Shown: positions 1 through 10,451, numbered from the stretch's first letter. The stretch: 60,590 bases of DNA from Paraburkholderia bannensis (GCF_014200455.1 NZ_JACHBW010000031.1:1-60590), one strand, 5' to 3'. Notes: generated from the sequence alone by a model not told the origin. Numbers and translations: made by a program.

Positions 1-181
1 CTCACTCGCCAACATAAACCGCGCGACCGGCCTCTCCCTGACCTTCAGCGCCGGACCGTAGCCCCTACCGCGCGAGCGGTTTAGTCCTGCGACCCACTGC
101 GGACAATCAACTTACTCCGCAGCGGACGTTGCTTATTGATTGCAAGGACGCGAAGAATCGCCGAAAGCAGCAACGCTCGAT
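1..181. other. Left edge, no gene seen
   Basis: Nothing coding or repeated is recognisable before the end of the first gene. The sequence may be the downstream flank of a gene outside the window. Confidence 0.3.
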
Positions 182-1024
182 TTATTCCGAAGAATACGAG
201 AGGGATGAAGACAACTCGCGGTGAGCATTCGCCTGAGCGAGCAACGTATTCGCCTTGCCCTCAAGGGCCTCGACAGCGTCCGCGCCTGCGGCGAACCGCG
301 CTGGAGGCTCATGCTGTGCAGTCAACTCCACTAGCGCTGCGGCAAGCTTGGCAGGATCGCCCCCCTGCTTGCCGTTCATGCCCTTCCACGCGGCCACGGT
401 CTCAGCGGTGCGCGAGGCGTAGTCTTCGATCGAAAGCTCTGCATAGGTAGTTGAGTCTGCGCTCAGGAGATCTGTTCGGAAAAACCCCGGCTCTACCAGC
501 ATAGTGCGAATGCCAAAGGGAGCAATTTCCTGTGCCAGCGACTCCATCCATCCTTCAATGCCAAACTTCGCAGCAGCATATGCGCTACAGAAGACGAGGC
601 CCGTAATCCCAGCCACCGATGAGAGCGTGACCACGAGGCCAGAGCGCTGCTTGCGCATCACCGGCAACACGGCTCTCGTAACGTTCATCGGACCGAACAG
701 CAGTGTTTCCATCTGGCTACGAACCTGGCCTGGGCTAAGCTCCTCGAAGAAACCACCATAGAAGTTGCCGGCATTGTTGACCAGGACGTCAATGCGCCCG
801 AACTTTTGAACGGCAGATTCGACGGCGGCGTTGGCGTCGGCCGGACTGGTCACGTCAAGGGGCGCAATCAATAGATTGTCATGATCGCCGATAGCGTTCC
901 TAACCTTTTGAACATCGCGGCCAGTCGCCACAACGTAGTAGCCGGCCACCAGCGCAGCCTTGACAATCTCTACGCCCATGCCGCGCCCGGCGCCGGTGAC
1001 AAGCCAAACTTTCCTGGTATTCAT
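182..1024 (-). CDS. Short-chain dehydrogenase/reductase (SDR)
   Basis: Predicted cytoplasmic NAD(P)-dependent oxidoreductase of the classical SDR family, 280 residues. The Rossmann motif TGAGRGMG starts at residue 10, the NNAG motif is at 83-86, the catalytic Ser lies near 135-136 and the YxxxK pair is Y149/K153. All catalytic elements are present, so it should be active; the substrate cannot be told. It is divergent from an AraC-type activator gene with about 215 bp between the two starts, a common arrangement in which the regulator controls the SDR. The start ATG at 1024 is clear, with no upstream in-frame alternative needed. Confidence 0.9.
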   Translation of the reverse strand: MNTRKVWLVTGAGRGMGVEIVKAALVAGYYVVATGRDVQKVRNAIGDHDNLLIAPLDVTSPADANAAVESAVQKFGRIDVLVNNAGNFYGGFFEELSPGQVRSQMETLLFGPMNVTRAVLPVMRKQRSGLVVTLSSVAGITGLVFCSAYAAAKFGIEGWMESLAQEIAPFGIRTMLVEPGFFRTDLLSADSTTYAELSIEDYASRTAETVAAWKGMNGKQGGDPAKLAAALVELTAQHEPPARFAAGADAVEALEGKANTLLAQANAHRELSSSLSYSSE

Positions 1025-1239
1025 TGCACTGATCCTTTTGTGTGTTTGATGCCGAACCGGAACTCAGGCATCGGGATAGGAAATTCAATTCGACAGGTCC
1101 AGTGTCGCGCGTATGAGCTCGGGGAGGTTGCCGAAAACGCCGCTCTTCTTGCCTAAACTGACGAAGTACGCGCAAAACTTCGAGGGCGCCGCCCCATTGG
1201 AGTAAAGTGATTCGATCTTATTGGCGGGGGACATTTCTC

Positions 1240-2157
1240 ATGAACCAAAGGACTTCCGATCCGTTTAATGTGCCAAAGGTCCGCACGGACGGCCTCGCGC
1301 AAGCAATTGCTCGCTTTGCCCAGTCTGACGGCGACTACGCCACGGCGATATCAGCCCTTTCCCTTCACCGCAGAAAGAGGCCAACGGAGCCATTGCATTG
1401 CATCTTCAGTCTAGGATTGGGCGTAGTTGCACAAGGTCATAAGCAAGCGCTGATAGGAACGGAGGTAGTGAACTACGGCCCCGGTCAGTCGATGCTGGTG
1501 AGCATCGACCTGCCAGTGATCTCACACGTCACCGGCGGTAGTGCTGAAGAACCAATGCTCGGCCTGATGCTCACGCTGGACAGCAGCCAGATTGCGAAGA
1601 CAGCTGCGGAAATGCAATTGCCGGATCCACCTCGAGCACCCGCTTTCACGCCCATCACGATCGAAACGCTTGATGCCGCGATGGTTGACGTACTTGTTCG
1701 CCTGATCGAACTGCTGGATCAGCCGGTTTTGGCTTCACAACTAGCGCCGCTCTATCAACAGGAGATAGTCGTCCGACTCCTCGCTGGCCCGCATGGCCCT
1801 CAACTGAGGCACCTTGCAGCCAATGGATCACCGAGCCAACAAATCGCAAGGGCGGTTGCGTGGCTGAAGCAGAATTTTTCGAAGGATATGCGGGTAAATG
1901 AGTTGGCCGCTCACGCACACATGAGTCCCTCGACGTTCCGTCAGCACTTCAGAAGCATCACCGGAACAAGTCCGTTGCAATACCAAAAGCAGCTGCGGTT
2001 GCAGGAAGCGCGGCAGCTGATGCTCAGCTTGGGTGTCGATGCGGGAATCGCCGCGATGCAAGTTGGCTACGAAAGCGCCTCGCAGTTCAGTCGCGAGTAC
2101 AGCCGGCTGTTCGGCGCGCCTCCACAGCAGGATGTGAAGCGGTTGCGCCTACAGTAA
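1240..2157 (+). CDS. AraC-family transcriptional regulator
   Basis: About 305 residues. The N-terminal two thirds resemble the AraC_N cupin-like sensing domain found in regulators paired with oxidoreductases. The C-terminal hundred residues carry two helix-turn-helix units (first around VNELAAHAHMSPSTFRQHF, second around AAMQVGYESASQFSREYSR). The frame is open further up with a GTG at 1207, but the ATG at 1240 gives a normal family start. It faces away from the SDR gene and probably regulates it. The ligand is unknown. Confidence 0.88.
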   Translation: MNQRTSDPFNVPKVRTDGLAQAIARFAQSDGDYATAISALSLHRRKRPTEPLHCIFSLGLGVVAQGHKQALIGTEVVNYGPGQSMLVSIDLPVISHVTGGSAEEPMLGLMLTLDSSQIAKTAAEMQLPDPPRAPAFTPITIETLDAAMVDVLVRLIELLDQPVLASQLAPLYQQEIVVRLLAGPHGPQLRHLAANGSPSQQIARAVAWLKQNFSKDMRVNELAAHAHMSPSTFRQHFRSITGTSPLQYQKQLRLQEARQLMLSLGVDAGIAAMQVGYESASQFSREYSRLFGAPPQQDVKRLRLQ

Positions 2158-2334
2158 TGTGCTTGTTTGTAAATTGCAGGGTGCAATTGTTGACGATCTC
2201 GCACATGCTCTCGAACGGCCGAAAGTGGCCGGAACGGGGCAAACGCCAATGGCTGGGCGAATGCGATCCGATGACGACTGTACGTTAGGTCGGTCGAACG
2301 CGATTTCGCTGCCCAAGAAAGCGTCGTGAGTGGA

Positions 2335-2622
2335 CTATTTATCTATGTTCGCCCTGCGCCACGACGCGGCCTTTGCAGTTCGCGCGGCATGCCATCCGAT
2401 GGAAAGGTCTGCCAATTCAAGAATCGTGCTGTCGAGCTCCAGTATGTTTTGCAAACTCACTACGACTGCATCGCTTTCTTGAGTGGGTTCCGATCCGGAT
2501 CCGTGAAATTGCCATGCTCCGTCCTCGGCATCATGCGAGACGTATGAGATCCAATCGCCAGCAAACACGACTCTCCGGCTTGCTATCACGGCCACGTTTG
2601 ACGGGTCACTGAAAGTCGACAT
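2335..2622 (-). CDS. Imm33/DUF2185-like small protein, possible immunity protein
   Basis: A 95-residue cytoplasmic protein with no signal peptide. The stretches VSHDAEDGAWQF (near residue 30) and LADLSIGWHAAR (near 70-80) resemble the DUF2185 family, renamed Imm33 in polymorphic-toxin studies, though many members have no proven toxin. It sits 163 bp downstream of, and on the same strand as, an Imm49-like gene, which supports an immunity role. No toxin gene is visible next to it. The family call rests on recalled motifs only. Confidence 0.55.
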   Translation of the reverse strand: MSTFSDPSNVAVIASRRVVFAGDWISYVSHDAEDGAWQFHGSGSEPTQESDAVVVSLQNILELDSTILELADLSIGWHAARTAKAASWRRANIDK

Positions 2623-2785
2623 TTCGCTTACATTGCCTTGAACATTCGGACGCAGATTGTCACCGATTCACGGCCCGCAGTCGACCGGCCGGTTGTGGCC
2701 GACGCCGGAAGTCTTTTCGAGGCGGTCCGTACTAGATCATCCGTGTCGCCAGCGATCTCCCGAGTCACTGAACTACCCCAGTTCG

Positions 2786-3577
2786 CTAAGCGAGGAAAGT
2801 GTAGTGATCGGCGTAGGAGTCCAAGGGCGCAATCGGCAGCCATTGTTGAGGCAGGAAAGGCGAATCGATTGTGACGTGGTAGCCATGTCGCCATGCGATC
2901 TTTGCGTAAATCACCGCGGGGGTGGAGATAAGGTCCGCGGTGAATCCACTCTCGTCGTTCGATCGAGCTGAGACCGCCCTGGGCGCGACGATCTGGCGAA
3001 TAGCATCCTCCATGGCGGGAATATCGCCCAGTGCGAGCGCTAGATAAAACTGATGGTCAACTAGATATTTCTTTTCCCCACTTGCTTTTGGTGGTTCTGC
3101 AAGAACGCGCTCGCACCGATTTTTCAACCGCTGCCAGTCCCCCTGAATGGCAATGATTGCCTGATAGGCCCAAAAGTCGTGGGTCTTGTGATTCTCGGCT
3201 CGGCGCGGATCATAGGCCGAATCAAAATTAGCGAACCAATTCAGCAGGAAATCGTTGTCGGACAATAAAGGTTGGAGCAGCGTTAGCATTTTCGCACCGG
3301 GAGAAAACGTGTCACTGACCATTCGATAGGCCGTCCGGGTCAGGTTGCCCGCGACATAAGACCATTGTTTCGTTGCAGTCAGATCCTGATGGCGAAACCA
3401 GGCAACCATTGCGTTGGCCGTTGCATGCGACCCGAGAAACATCAAACACGCCCGCGGATCACCGGTGTCGGTCTCGATAAAGTGAGTCAACTCGGGTAAA
3501 TTCGTGGCCATGGCGTCTATATGCCGCTCGATATGCACTAGCCTCTTTGATCTTGCCTCAAAATCACGTGCGGTCAC
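2786..3577 (-). CDS. Imm49-like immunity protein
   Basis: A 263-residue soluble, mostly helical protein. The overall layout fits the Imm49 family of toxin-immunity proteins: a helical middle with YRMVSDTFSPGAKMLTLLQPL, then a C-terminal AVIYAKIAWRHGYHVTIDSP followed by a WLPI.PL motif. Such proteins neutralise contact-dependent or T6SS-delivered toxins. The cognate toxin would be expected upstream, beyond 3577, but that region shows no coding sequence, so this looks like an orphan immunity gene. It is followed by the Imm33-like gene on the same strand. Confidence 0.6.
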   Translation of the reverse strand: MTARDFEARSKRLVHIERHIDAMATNLPELTHFIETDTGDPRACLMFLGSHATANAMVAWFRHQDLTATKQWSYVAGNLTRTAYRMVSDTFSPGAKMLTLLQPLLSDNDFLLNWFANFDSAYDPRRAENHKTHDFWAYQAIIAIQGDWQRLKNRCERVLAEPPKASGEKKYLVDHQFYLALALGDIPAMEDAIRQIVAPRAVSARSNDESGFTADLISTPAVIYAKIAWRHGYHVTIDSPFLPQQWLPIAPLDSYADHYTFLA

Positions 3578-4212
3578 TCCGCTCTCCGACTAATTGAATA
3601 TGCTTCGCTGGGGTTCTGAAATAGACCCTTGTGCGCCACTTCGCTTTCCGCATCGCCGTTCGATCCCAAGCGCATGAAACGGTACTGCGGGAAAACCCAG
3701 CCGACGATTCGCAAGGGCGCCCCGATTGTCGACAATTCAGATGAAGTTGTCGAACGACTGATGATGGCCGTTTGTGTGAGGTCGCCAACGGCCGCTTACT
3801 GACATTCCAGTCCGCAAATTTGAAATTGACTGACTGACCGGTATGGAGCAAATTGTCTGACCGGGGGGGGCGATTTCTGCCAGATGGGCATCATTTTGCT
3901 CGGGACGTAACCTCGAGAGGCCGGGCCGGCCCACTGGTGACGATCGCCTCTGGCTAACGTGCTTTATTTCCGTTTTCTGAAGCGCCCCCTGGGTGGACCG
4001 TTTGGAACGGGGGGCATCAAAGTGCCCAGAATCGTACGATCTCGAGTGCGTACATCCTGCGCTTGCAGACCGCGAACTCGCGAGCACAAGCGACGATCAG
4101 CCGTGATTGTCGCGCGTCGATGCGCGGCAAGATGAGGATGCAGGATACTTGCTTGGCGAAAGCCCGCCCAATCTCCGGGTTGCCTGGGGCGAAGCTCGTG
4201 CCGCGCCTCGGC
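3578..4212. other. Intergenic stretch without a convincing gene
   Basis: About 635 bp. Short open frames exist on both strands but none has a recognisable domain or a good ribosome binding site. A run of eight G residues lies near 3861-3868. This is where the toxin partner of the Imm49-like gene would be expected, and it may be a decayed remnant. Confidence 0.4.
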
Positions 4213-4821
4213 CTAGGGATTGACGGCCGCCAGCGCCTGGCTGTTGTCCGAGTACAGCAAATTGACGAGATGGTCACACATCTCACGCAGCTGCTCCGGA
4301 TCGTGGTTGATTCGCTCCATCACCGCGAGTCCGCGCGTGAAGGTAATTATCATTTTAGCCGTCGCTTCAGGGGACTGGGCAAGCGATGCGCGGATCTCGT
4401 CCCGCGACAGCGCCTCGACGATCGCATTTTCCAGATTCTTGAGCAGACCGCGGACACTGTCCTGAATATTGTCGGCGGATGCGTCCGCTTCGATCGCACT
4501 CCTGGTCGTCAGGCAGCCGCGGGGCGGGACATGCGCGGTCATGCTGGCAATTGAACTCTCGAAAAACTGCTGCAGTGCGGTATGCGCAGATGGCGCATTC
4601 AGTGCCGCGCGCGTCTCTTCAAGTACCCGTGTCGCATATCGATCGAACGCAAGCTGGAAGAGCTGCTCCTTGCCGCCATAAGCGTGGTATAGCGAGCCTC
4701 GCTGAACATTCGCTGCTTCTGCCAAGTCAGCCATGGAGGTCGCTTTCCAGCCCTTTATCCAGAAGATTTCCAGAACCCTCTCGAGTACTGCGTCTTCATC
4801 GAATTGCCGAGTCATTGCCAT
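4213..4821 (-). CDS. TetR/AcrR-family repressor
   Basis: A 202-residue TetR regulator. The N-terminal HTH lies around residues 10-50 (VLEIFWIKGWKATSMADLAEAA, then GSLYHAYGGKEQLF), and the C-terminal ligand-binding part follows with the PPRGCL segment typical of the AcrR/QacR-like group. It is divergent from the oxygenase cluster beginning at 5243. A set of GTTGAC half-sites lies just upstream of its start, so it probably represses both itself and the cluster. The ligand may be the cluster product or a precursor (inference). Confidence 0.9.
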   Translation of the reverse strand: MAMTRQFDEDAVLERVLEIFWIKGWKATSMADLAEAANVQRGSLYHAYGGKEQLFQLAFDRYATRVLEETRAALNAPSAHTALQQFFESSIASMTAHVPPRGCLTTRSAIEADASADNIQDSVRGLLKNLENAIVEALSRDEIRASLAQSPEATAKMIITFTRGLAVMERINHDPEQLREMCDHLVNLLYSDNSQALAAVNP

Positions 4822-4847
4822 AGGTCCGTCGCCTCCTTAAAAAAATC

Positions 4848-4871
4848 GTTGACCTGGGTGTCAACGTTGAC
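4848..4871. promoter_or_regulatory. Probable TetR operator (GTTGAC inverted repeat plus extra half-site)
   Basis: GTTGAC (4848-4853), six bases, then GTCAAC (4860-4865) form a perfect inverted repeat, directly followed by a third GTTGAC at 4866-4871. It lies 27 bp upstream of the TetR start in the divergent intergenic region, the usual place for an autoregulated TetR operator. Confidence 0.55.
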
Positions 4872-6115
<1,244 letters not shown>

Positions 6116-6282
6116 CCATCGCCGTCCTGCCGACGGGGTGCGGAGTCGAAGTATCCGTTATGTGAATGGCAATCGGGCCGTGCGCTACACCTGAACGTTT
6201 CACCGACGACGTGTCGATAGAAGGCATGGTCGCAGGACTTTGATGTCCGCCCCAACCACAATGCGAAAACAAGTACTGGAGC

Positions 6283-7152
6283 ATGACGATGCAGAACGCT
6301 ACCTTCAAGCAGCAGTTTCTTGATAAAGGGTACTTTACCGTTCCAAAAGTAATCGACGCTGCCGGGCTGGACATTATCCGCAAGGCGGCTGACGACTGCA
6401 TGAATGACACCACGGATCCGGGGCGCGTGACTGAAGTGGATGGCAAGACGGTTCGCGGACTCCACGGAGCCCACCTTCGCAACGAAGCGCTCGCAACGTT
6501 GTGTCGGCACCCGACCCTTCTCGGGGCGGCGAAGTTCGTCCTGGGCGAGGACGTATACGTCCACCAGTTCAAGCTCAACATCAAGGCCGCGTTCGTCGGC
6601 GATGTGTGGGAATGGCATCAGGACATGACGTTCTACCATCGCGAGGACGAACTGCCGGAACCGCAATTCCTGACCGTCGCCGTGTTTCTGGATGATGTTA
6701 CCGAGTTCAATGCACCGCTGACCGTGATACCCGGGTCGCATGTGGACGGCTTCAAGGAGAGCATCAAGCATACAATCGACACGTACGACAAGCAGAGCGA
6801 TTGGCTTAGCAACACGACGGCCAAGCTTCGCTACACCGTCGATCGAAACGTGCTGCGCGAGATGGTGCGCCTGCATGGCATGGACGCCCCGAAGGGGAAA
6901 GCGGGAGACATCGTCGTTTTTCACGCGAATCTGTTCCACGCGTCGGGCGTCAATATCTCTCCGTTCGACCGGCGCGTCGCATTCATTTCCTATAACAGCG
7001 TGAAGAACCTGCCGGTTCAGACGCGTCCGCCGCGCCCGGAGTTTCTTGCAGCGCGTGATTACTCGCCGTTGACACCTCGTGAGCTCAGTGATCTGTCGCC
7101 GCACCGGGACTGCCCGCAAGACGGTCGTGTGCCCGCGGAAGTGGCTAGCTGA
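6283..7152 (+). CDS. Phytanoyl-CoA dioxygenase (PhyH)-family, EctD-like Fe(II)/2OG oxygenase
   Basis: A 289-residue non-heme iron, 2-oxoglutarate-dependent oxygenase. The iron triad is H112-x-D114 (in WEWHQDMTFYH) and H219 (in NLFHASGVN), and the 2OG-binding Arg is R230 or R231. The stretches VIPGSH, NISPFDRR, YNSVKN and RPEFLAARDYSPL match the ectoine hydroxylase EctD subfamily closely, yet no ectABC genes are present. Related enzymes hydroxylate free amino acids or other small zwitterions. It lies 167 bp after the HDO gene on the same strand. Confidence 0.85.
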   Translation: MTMQNATFKQQFLDKGYFTVPKVIDAAGLDIIRKAADDCMNDTTDPGRVTEVDGKTVRGLHGAHLRNEALATLCRHPTLLGAAKFVLGEDVYVHQFKLNIKAAFVGDVWEWHQDMTFYHREDELPEPQFLTVAVFLDDVTEFNAPLTVIPGSHVDGFKESIKHTIDTYDKQSDWLSNTTAKLRYTVDRNVLREMVRLHGMDAPKGKAGDIVVFHANLFHASGVNISPFDRRVAFISYNSVKNLPVQTRPPRPEFLAARDYSPLTPRELSDLSPHRDCPQDGRVPAEVAS

Positions 7153-7299
7153 GATAGAGAGGGCTGAACCATTGCCCGACGATGAGCCGATGGCCTCGGA
7201 CTCGTGCGTCAGGCTGAATATAGGGTGACGTGTCCCGGAGTAGTGCATGGCGCGTCACGTCGGCGAATCGGATGCCAGTCAATATAGTTAGGAAAACGA

Positions 7300-8514
7300 A
7301 TGACTTTGCCCAAATCGCTAACCAACGAAGGTGAGCTTCCTCGAATATCCGTACGAGCATCGTACCTGCGCTTCCCGAGATGGACGCAACCGCTCTGGAC
7401 GCGCTTGACTGGCAAACCTCTCCCGAATGAGCAGGCGTGGTTCAGGCCCCATCCGGCGCTCTCCCTCAGCATGGATGTCCTGTTGGCGATCGGGACGTGC
7501 GCGGTGCACTTGTATCTTTTGACGTCTTCCCGAGATTGGCTTCGCATCCTGGGTTACGTCGTTGCGCCGATGGCGATGGTGTTCCTGGTCGGATTGCTCC
7601 GGAAGATTCAGGTCGTGTATGCGCATCATGCAATACACGAGACGCTTTTCAAGCGTGGGAGCAGGATGAATGGCCTTGTGTCGAAAGGCCTGACCATCTT
7701 CGTCCTGGCGCAGAACGAAATCGAGTACGAACAGGAGCATCTCGACCATCATCGGCGTTCGGTCTTCACGACGCGGGATGATGCGGATGCGTCCTTGCTG
7801 CTCAACTTTGGAATCCGTCCGGGGCGTTCCATCGCCGAACTGAATCACAACCTGATCAGCACACTTTTTTCGCCGGTCTTCCACCTCTGGTTCCTCAACT
7901 CTCGTGTCATATCGAACCTGAGGCGACCACTGATCGAGCAGTGTGTCGTGGTCGTGTGGCTTGTCGTGCTCGTCGTCGTCATGCCCGCGTGCTTTGGCGT
8001 GAATGCAACCGCGATCGCACTGTGGCTCCCGTTGACTGTTCTGCATCAAATGAGCGCGCTGCTGCAGTTTTCGACGGAACACGTCTGGCTTGTGGGTGCC
8101 GCGCCAGGCGTCCAGCAGGGCGTCTACGCGGAACGCTGCCATGGGCGTTTTTGCGGCGAATGCGTTCCCGGCGTGGATGGCGATGTCCCCTCGACCCGGG
8201 TGTGGCTTCGGTGGTGGTGCAGAACATTGTTCGTGCACATTCCCATGCGCGTCGGCGTCCTGGTCGGCGACCTGCCGGCACACGACTGGCATCACCTGGC
8301 GAGTGCCGTGGGTCACAGCCACAGGAGTTGGCCTGACGCGATATTCGAACGTCAACGCGCGATCGATAGCGGAAATTCCGCTGGCATGGAAGAGCGCGAG
8401 CTGTGGGGCATCGAAAACATGATCGCGCATGTGTTTGTCCACATGTCTCAAGCGTCGGAGTTGCCCGCCGAATCGGAGTTGGCAGCCGGCACGTCTCCCG
8501 AAAATGGTTCTTGA
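7300..8514 (+). CDS. Membrane fatty-acid-desaturase-like diiron enzyme
   Basis: 404 residues with several hydrophobic helices (about 60-75, 83-100, 213-232, 238-255). Three histidine boxes are visible: HHAIH (109-113), HLDHH (147-151) and HDWHH (328-332). This is the set that holds the diiron centre in membrane desaturases, hydroxylases and ketolases. H261 could be an extra ligand. Spacing is compatible with the fatty acid desaturase superfamily, but the substrate may be a small hydrophobic intermediate instead of a lipid. The ferredoxin at the end of the cluster is a plausible electron donor. TAGGAAA precedes the ATG. Confidence 0.8.
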   Translation: MTLPKSLTNEGELPRISVRASYLRFPRWTQPLWTRLTGKPLPNEQAWFRPHPALSLSMDVLLAIGTCAVHLYLLTSSRDWLRILGYVVAPMAMVFLVGLLRKIQVVYAHHAIHETLFKRGSRMNGLVSKGLTIFVLAQNEIEYEQEHLDHHRRSVFTTRDDADASLLLNFGIRPGRSIAELNHNLISTLFSPVFHLWFLNSRVISNLRRPLIEQCVVVVWLVVLVVVMPACFGVNATAIALWLPLTVLHQMSALLQFSTEHVWLVGAAPGVQQGVYAERCHGRFCGECVPGVDGDVPSTRVWLRWWCRTLFVHIPMRVGVLVGDLPAHDWHHLASAVGHSHRSWPDAIFERQRAIDSGNSAGMEERELWGIENMIAHVFVHMSQASELPAESELAAGTSPENGS

Positions 8515-8582
8515 GCAGTCGAGGCCGCTAGCCCGTATCGAAATTCTCGTATCAACCCGATTCAAACGACAGGTCGAAAAAG

Positions 8583-9014
8583 ATGGCATACGCAGACAAC
8601 GCAAGCAAGTTCGTGGCGGTGATCAACCGCAAGCATCCGGCTCCGGTCGTGCTGAATGCGCTGGCGCACACCGCATTTGGCCTATCCGGCATTGCGGGTG
8701 TCGGCAATCTCCTGGAGTACCAGAACGTCGTGTGTGATTTCGCAGCGAAGATCGACGAATCTCCGTTCATCATTCTCGAGGCCAAGAACAGTAACCAGCT
8801 TCGTGTGCTGCTTTCCAACGTGAAGGAAACGTCGAGCACAAGCATCGCATACAACGTTTTCACGACCTCAATGATTGGCGCATCCGCCGCAGCACAGATG
8901 GAAGCAACGCGCACGGCGCTCGAAGAGGCACTGGACTTCGTCGTGGTGGTGATCTTCGGCGCGCGAGAGGGGGTGGAGGCACTCACGAAGCGATTCTCGT
9001 TGTTCAAGCAGTAA
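8583..9014 (+). CDS. DUF2000-family protein
   Basis: 143 residues with the DUF2000 pattern: an N-terminal FVAVINRK strand, NALAHTAFGLSG, a central PFIILEA strand, NVFTTSMIG and a C-terminal VVVVIFG strand. DUF2000 proteins share a fold with peptidyl-tRNA hydrolase 2; no reaction is established. The gene starts 68 bp after the desaturase and ends 55 bp before the exporter, so it is embedded in the operon. It could be a hydrolase or a binding protein for the pathway product (inference). Confidence 0.65.
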   Translation: MAYADNASKFVAVINRKHPAPVVLNALAHTAFGLSGIAGVGNLLEYQNVVCDFAAKIDESPFIILEAKNSNQLRVLLSNVKETSSTSIAYNVFTTSMIGASAAAQMEATRTALEEALDFVVVVIFGAREGVEALTKRFSLFKQ

Positions 9015-9069
9015 CCATGAAGCGTACCGACACACGTCGGATCATTTGATTACACATAGTGAGAACGAC

Positions 9070-10032
9070 ATGGGATCGATAAAGGCGGTACCGGCGGCTT
9101 CAGGTTATGCGGCAGACCTGGATGCAAAGAAAGGGTGGGCGATGGTCCTGGCTGCCGCTACGTTGTGGGGAACCACCGGGATCATCTTCAACATACTCGG
9201 AACGTCGGCCGGGGCCAATGCTGTTTCGATCAGCTTCTTGCGACTGGCGTTGTCGGTGCCGTTTCTGTTCTTGATGGGACGGGTCCATTTGGGAACATGG
9301 TTCATTAGATTGACGCCCAAAGGCCTGATTGTGCTTGCGGGACTCGGTCTGGGCATGGCGTTCTACCAGCTGACGTACGTGCTTGCGATCGAGCGGGTCG
9401 GCGTGGCGATCTCGGTGCTGATCAGCATCTGCGGCGCACCGATTTTCGTTGCCTTGATCTCGGTCGCCTGGCTGGGTGAACGATTCAATGCGCAAACGAT
9501 GATTGCGCTGGTCCTCGCTATCGTGGGCACGGTGTTTCTGGTCGGTCTTCCCTCGGACGTCGTTCAGGATGTTCGGCAATTCTGGATCGGCGTCGCGATC
9601 GCGGTTGCCTGTGCGGTATGCCAGGCCTTTTATGTCCTGGCTGCCCGGGCTTCAGGAAAGATCTGCAGCCCCATGCACGCGGGCGGGATTGGATTTGCCA
9701 TTGGCGCATTGGCGCTGTTGCCGTTCGGTCTTCACGAAGGGCTGCAACTCAATTACACGATGAACGGCTGGCTGATGCTGCTTTATGTGGCCGCGGTGCC
9801 GACGGCGATTGCACAGACCCTCTTCCTCGGCGGTCTCAAGGGGACGGGCGCCGTCGGTGGTGCGATCGCGAGCTTGCTGGAGCCGCTGGTTTCCACGGTA
9901 TTGGCCGTTTTGCTGCTGCACGAGCGGATGACCTGGTACAGCATCGTCGGGGCCGTGATTCTGTTGAGTGGGATCGTGATCATTCAGTGGACACCAGCGG
10001 AGCGAAAGCCCGTGCCGAGACATGTCGAGTGA
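9070..10032 (+). CDS. EamA/RhaT-type drug/metabolite transporter
   Basis: About 320 residues, ten hydrophobic helices in two EamA repeats (first about 15-150, second about 165-310). WGTTGI near residue 35 in the first repeat and the conserved LEPLVSTVLAVLLLHE with a following GAVILLSGI in the second are typical of the DMT superfamily. These proteins export amino acids and related metabolites. In the cluster it most likely exports the product. A TTG at 9046 is in frame, but ATG 9070 gives the normal start at the inner membrane helix. Confidence 0.88.
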   Translation: MGSIKAVPAASGYAADLDAKKGWAMVLAAATLWGTTGIIFNILGTSAGANAVSISFLRLALSVPFLFLMGRVHLGTWFIRLTPKGLIVLAGLGLGMAFYQLTYVLAIERVGVAISVLISICGAPIFVALISVAWLGERFNAQTMIALVLAIVGTVFLVGLPSDVVQDVRQFWIGVAIAVACAVCQAFYVLAARASGKICSPMHAGGIGFAIGALALLPFGLHEGLQLNYTMNGWLMLLYVAAVPTAIAQTLFLGGLKGTGAVGGAIASLLEPLVSTVLAVLLLHERMTWYSIVGAVILLSGIVIIQWTPAERKPVPRHVE

Positions 10033-10087
10033 ACGATTTTCGAAGAGCGAGCGTAAACGTCAGTCGGATGTCCACGGGAGAATCGCG

Positions 10088-10399
10088 ATGAGTTTTTACG
10101 ACCGTCATGTCTTCGTCTGTACGAATGGGCGCGAGAACGGGGAGGCGTGCAATGACCACGGGGCATCGGAAATTTGCCAGTATGCAAAGAAGCGGCTGGC
10201 AGAGGCTGTTTCCCAGCACGCCCCCAGGATTCGAATCAATCGTGCCGGTTGCTTTGCGCGGTGCAGTGATGGTCCGATCGTCGTGATCTACCCGGAAGCT
10301 GTCTGGTATACCTACGTCGATAAAACCGATATCGATGAGATCGTCGACGAGCATCTGGTCAACGGTCGAGTCGTCGAACGCCTGCGAATCGACCCGTAA
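10088..10399 (+). CDS. Thioredoxin-like [2Fe-2S] ferredoxin
   Basis: About 103 residues. The first Cys follows the N-terminal strand (HVFVC, C11), a second is C21, and the second pair C55-x3-C59 lies in AGCFARC. This is the ligand pattern of the thioredoxin-like ferredoxins (Aquifex Fd4 type, also seen as NuoE-like modules). C30 is an extra cysteine. It is the last gene of the cluster, 55 bp after the exporter, and probably supplies electrons to one or more of the iron oxygenases upstream. The frame is open upstream, but ATG 10088 matches the family start. Confidence 0.85.
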   Translation: MSFYDRHVFVCTNGRENGEACNDHGASEICQYAKKRLAEAVSQHAPRIRINRAGCFARCSDGPIVVIYPEAVWYTYVDKTDIDEIVDEHLVNGRVVERLRIDP

Positions 10400-10451
10400 C
10401 ACGATAAGCAAGCGAGTTCGGTGCTGGTCGCGTATCGGGATGTGGATACCG

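Noticed and set aside
3564..4087. Open minus-strand frames upstream of the Imm49-like gene as a toxin
   Set aside because: Composition is that of chance frames, with no domain, signal or ribosome binding site.
8552..9007. Long minus-strand frame opposite the DUF2000 gene
   Set aside because: It is the antisense shadow of a gene with a recognised family. Such frames are common in high-GC DNA.
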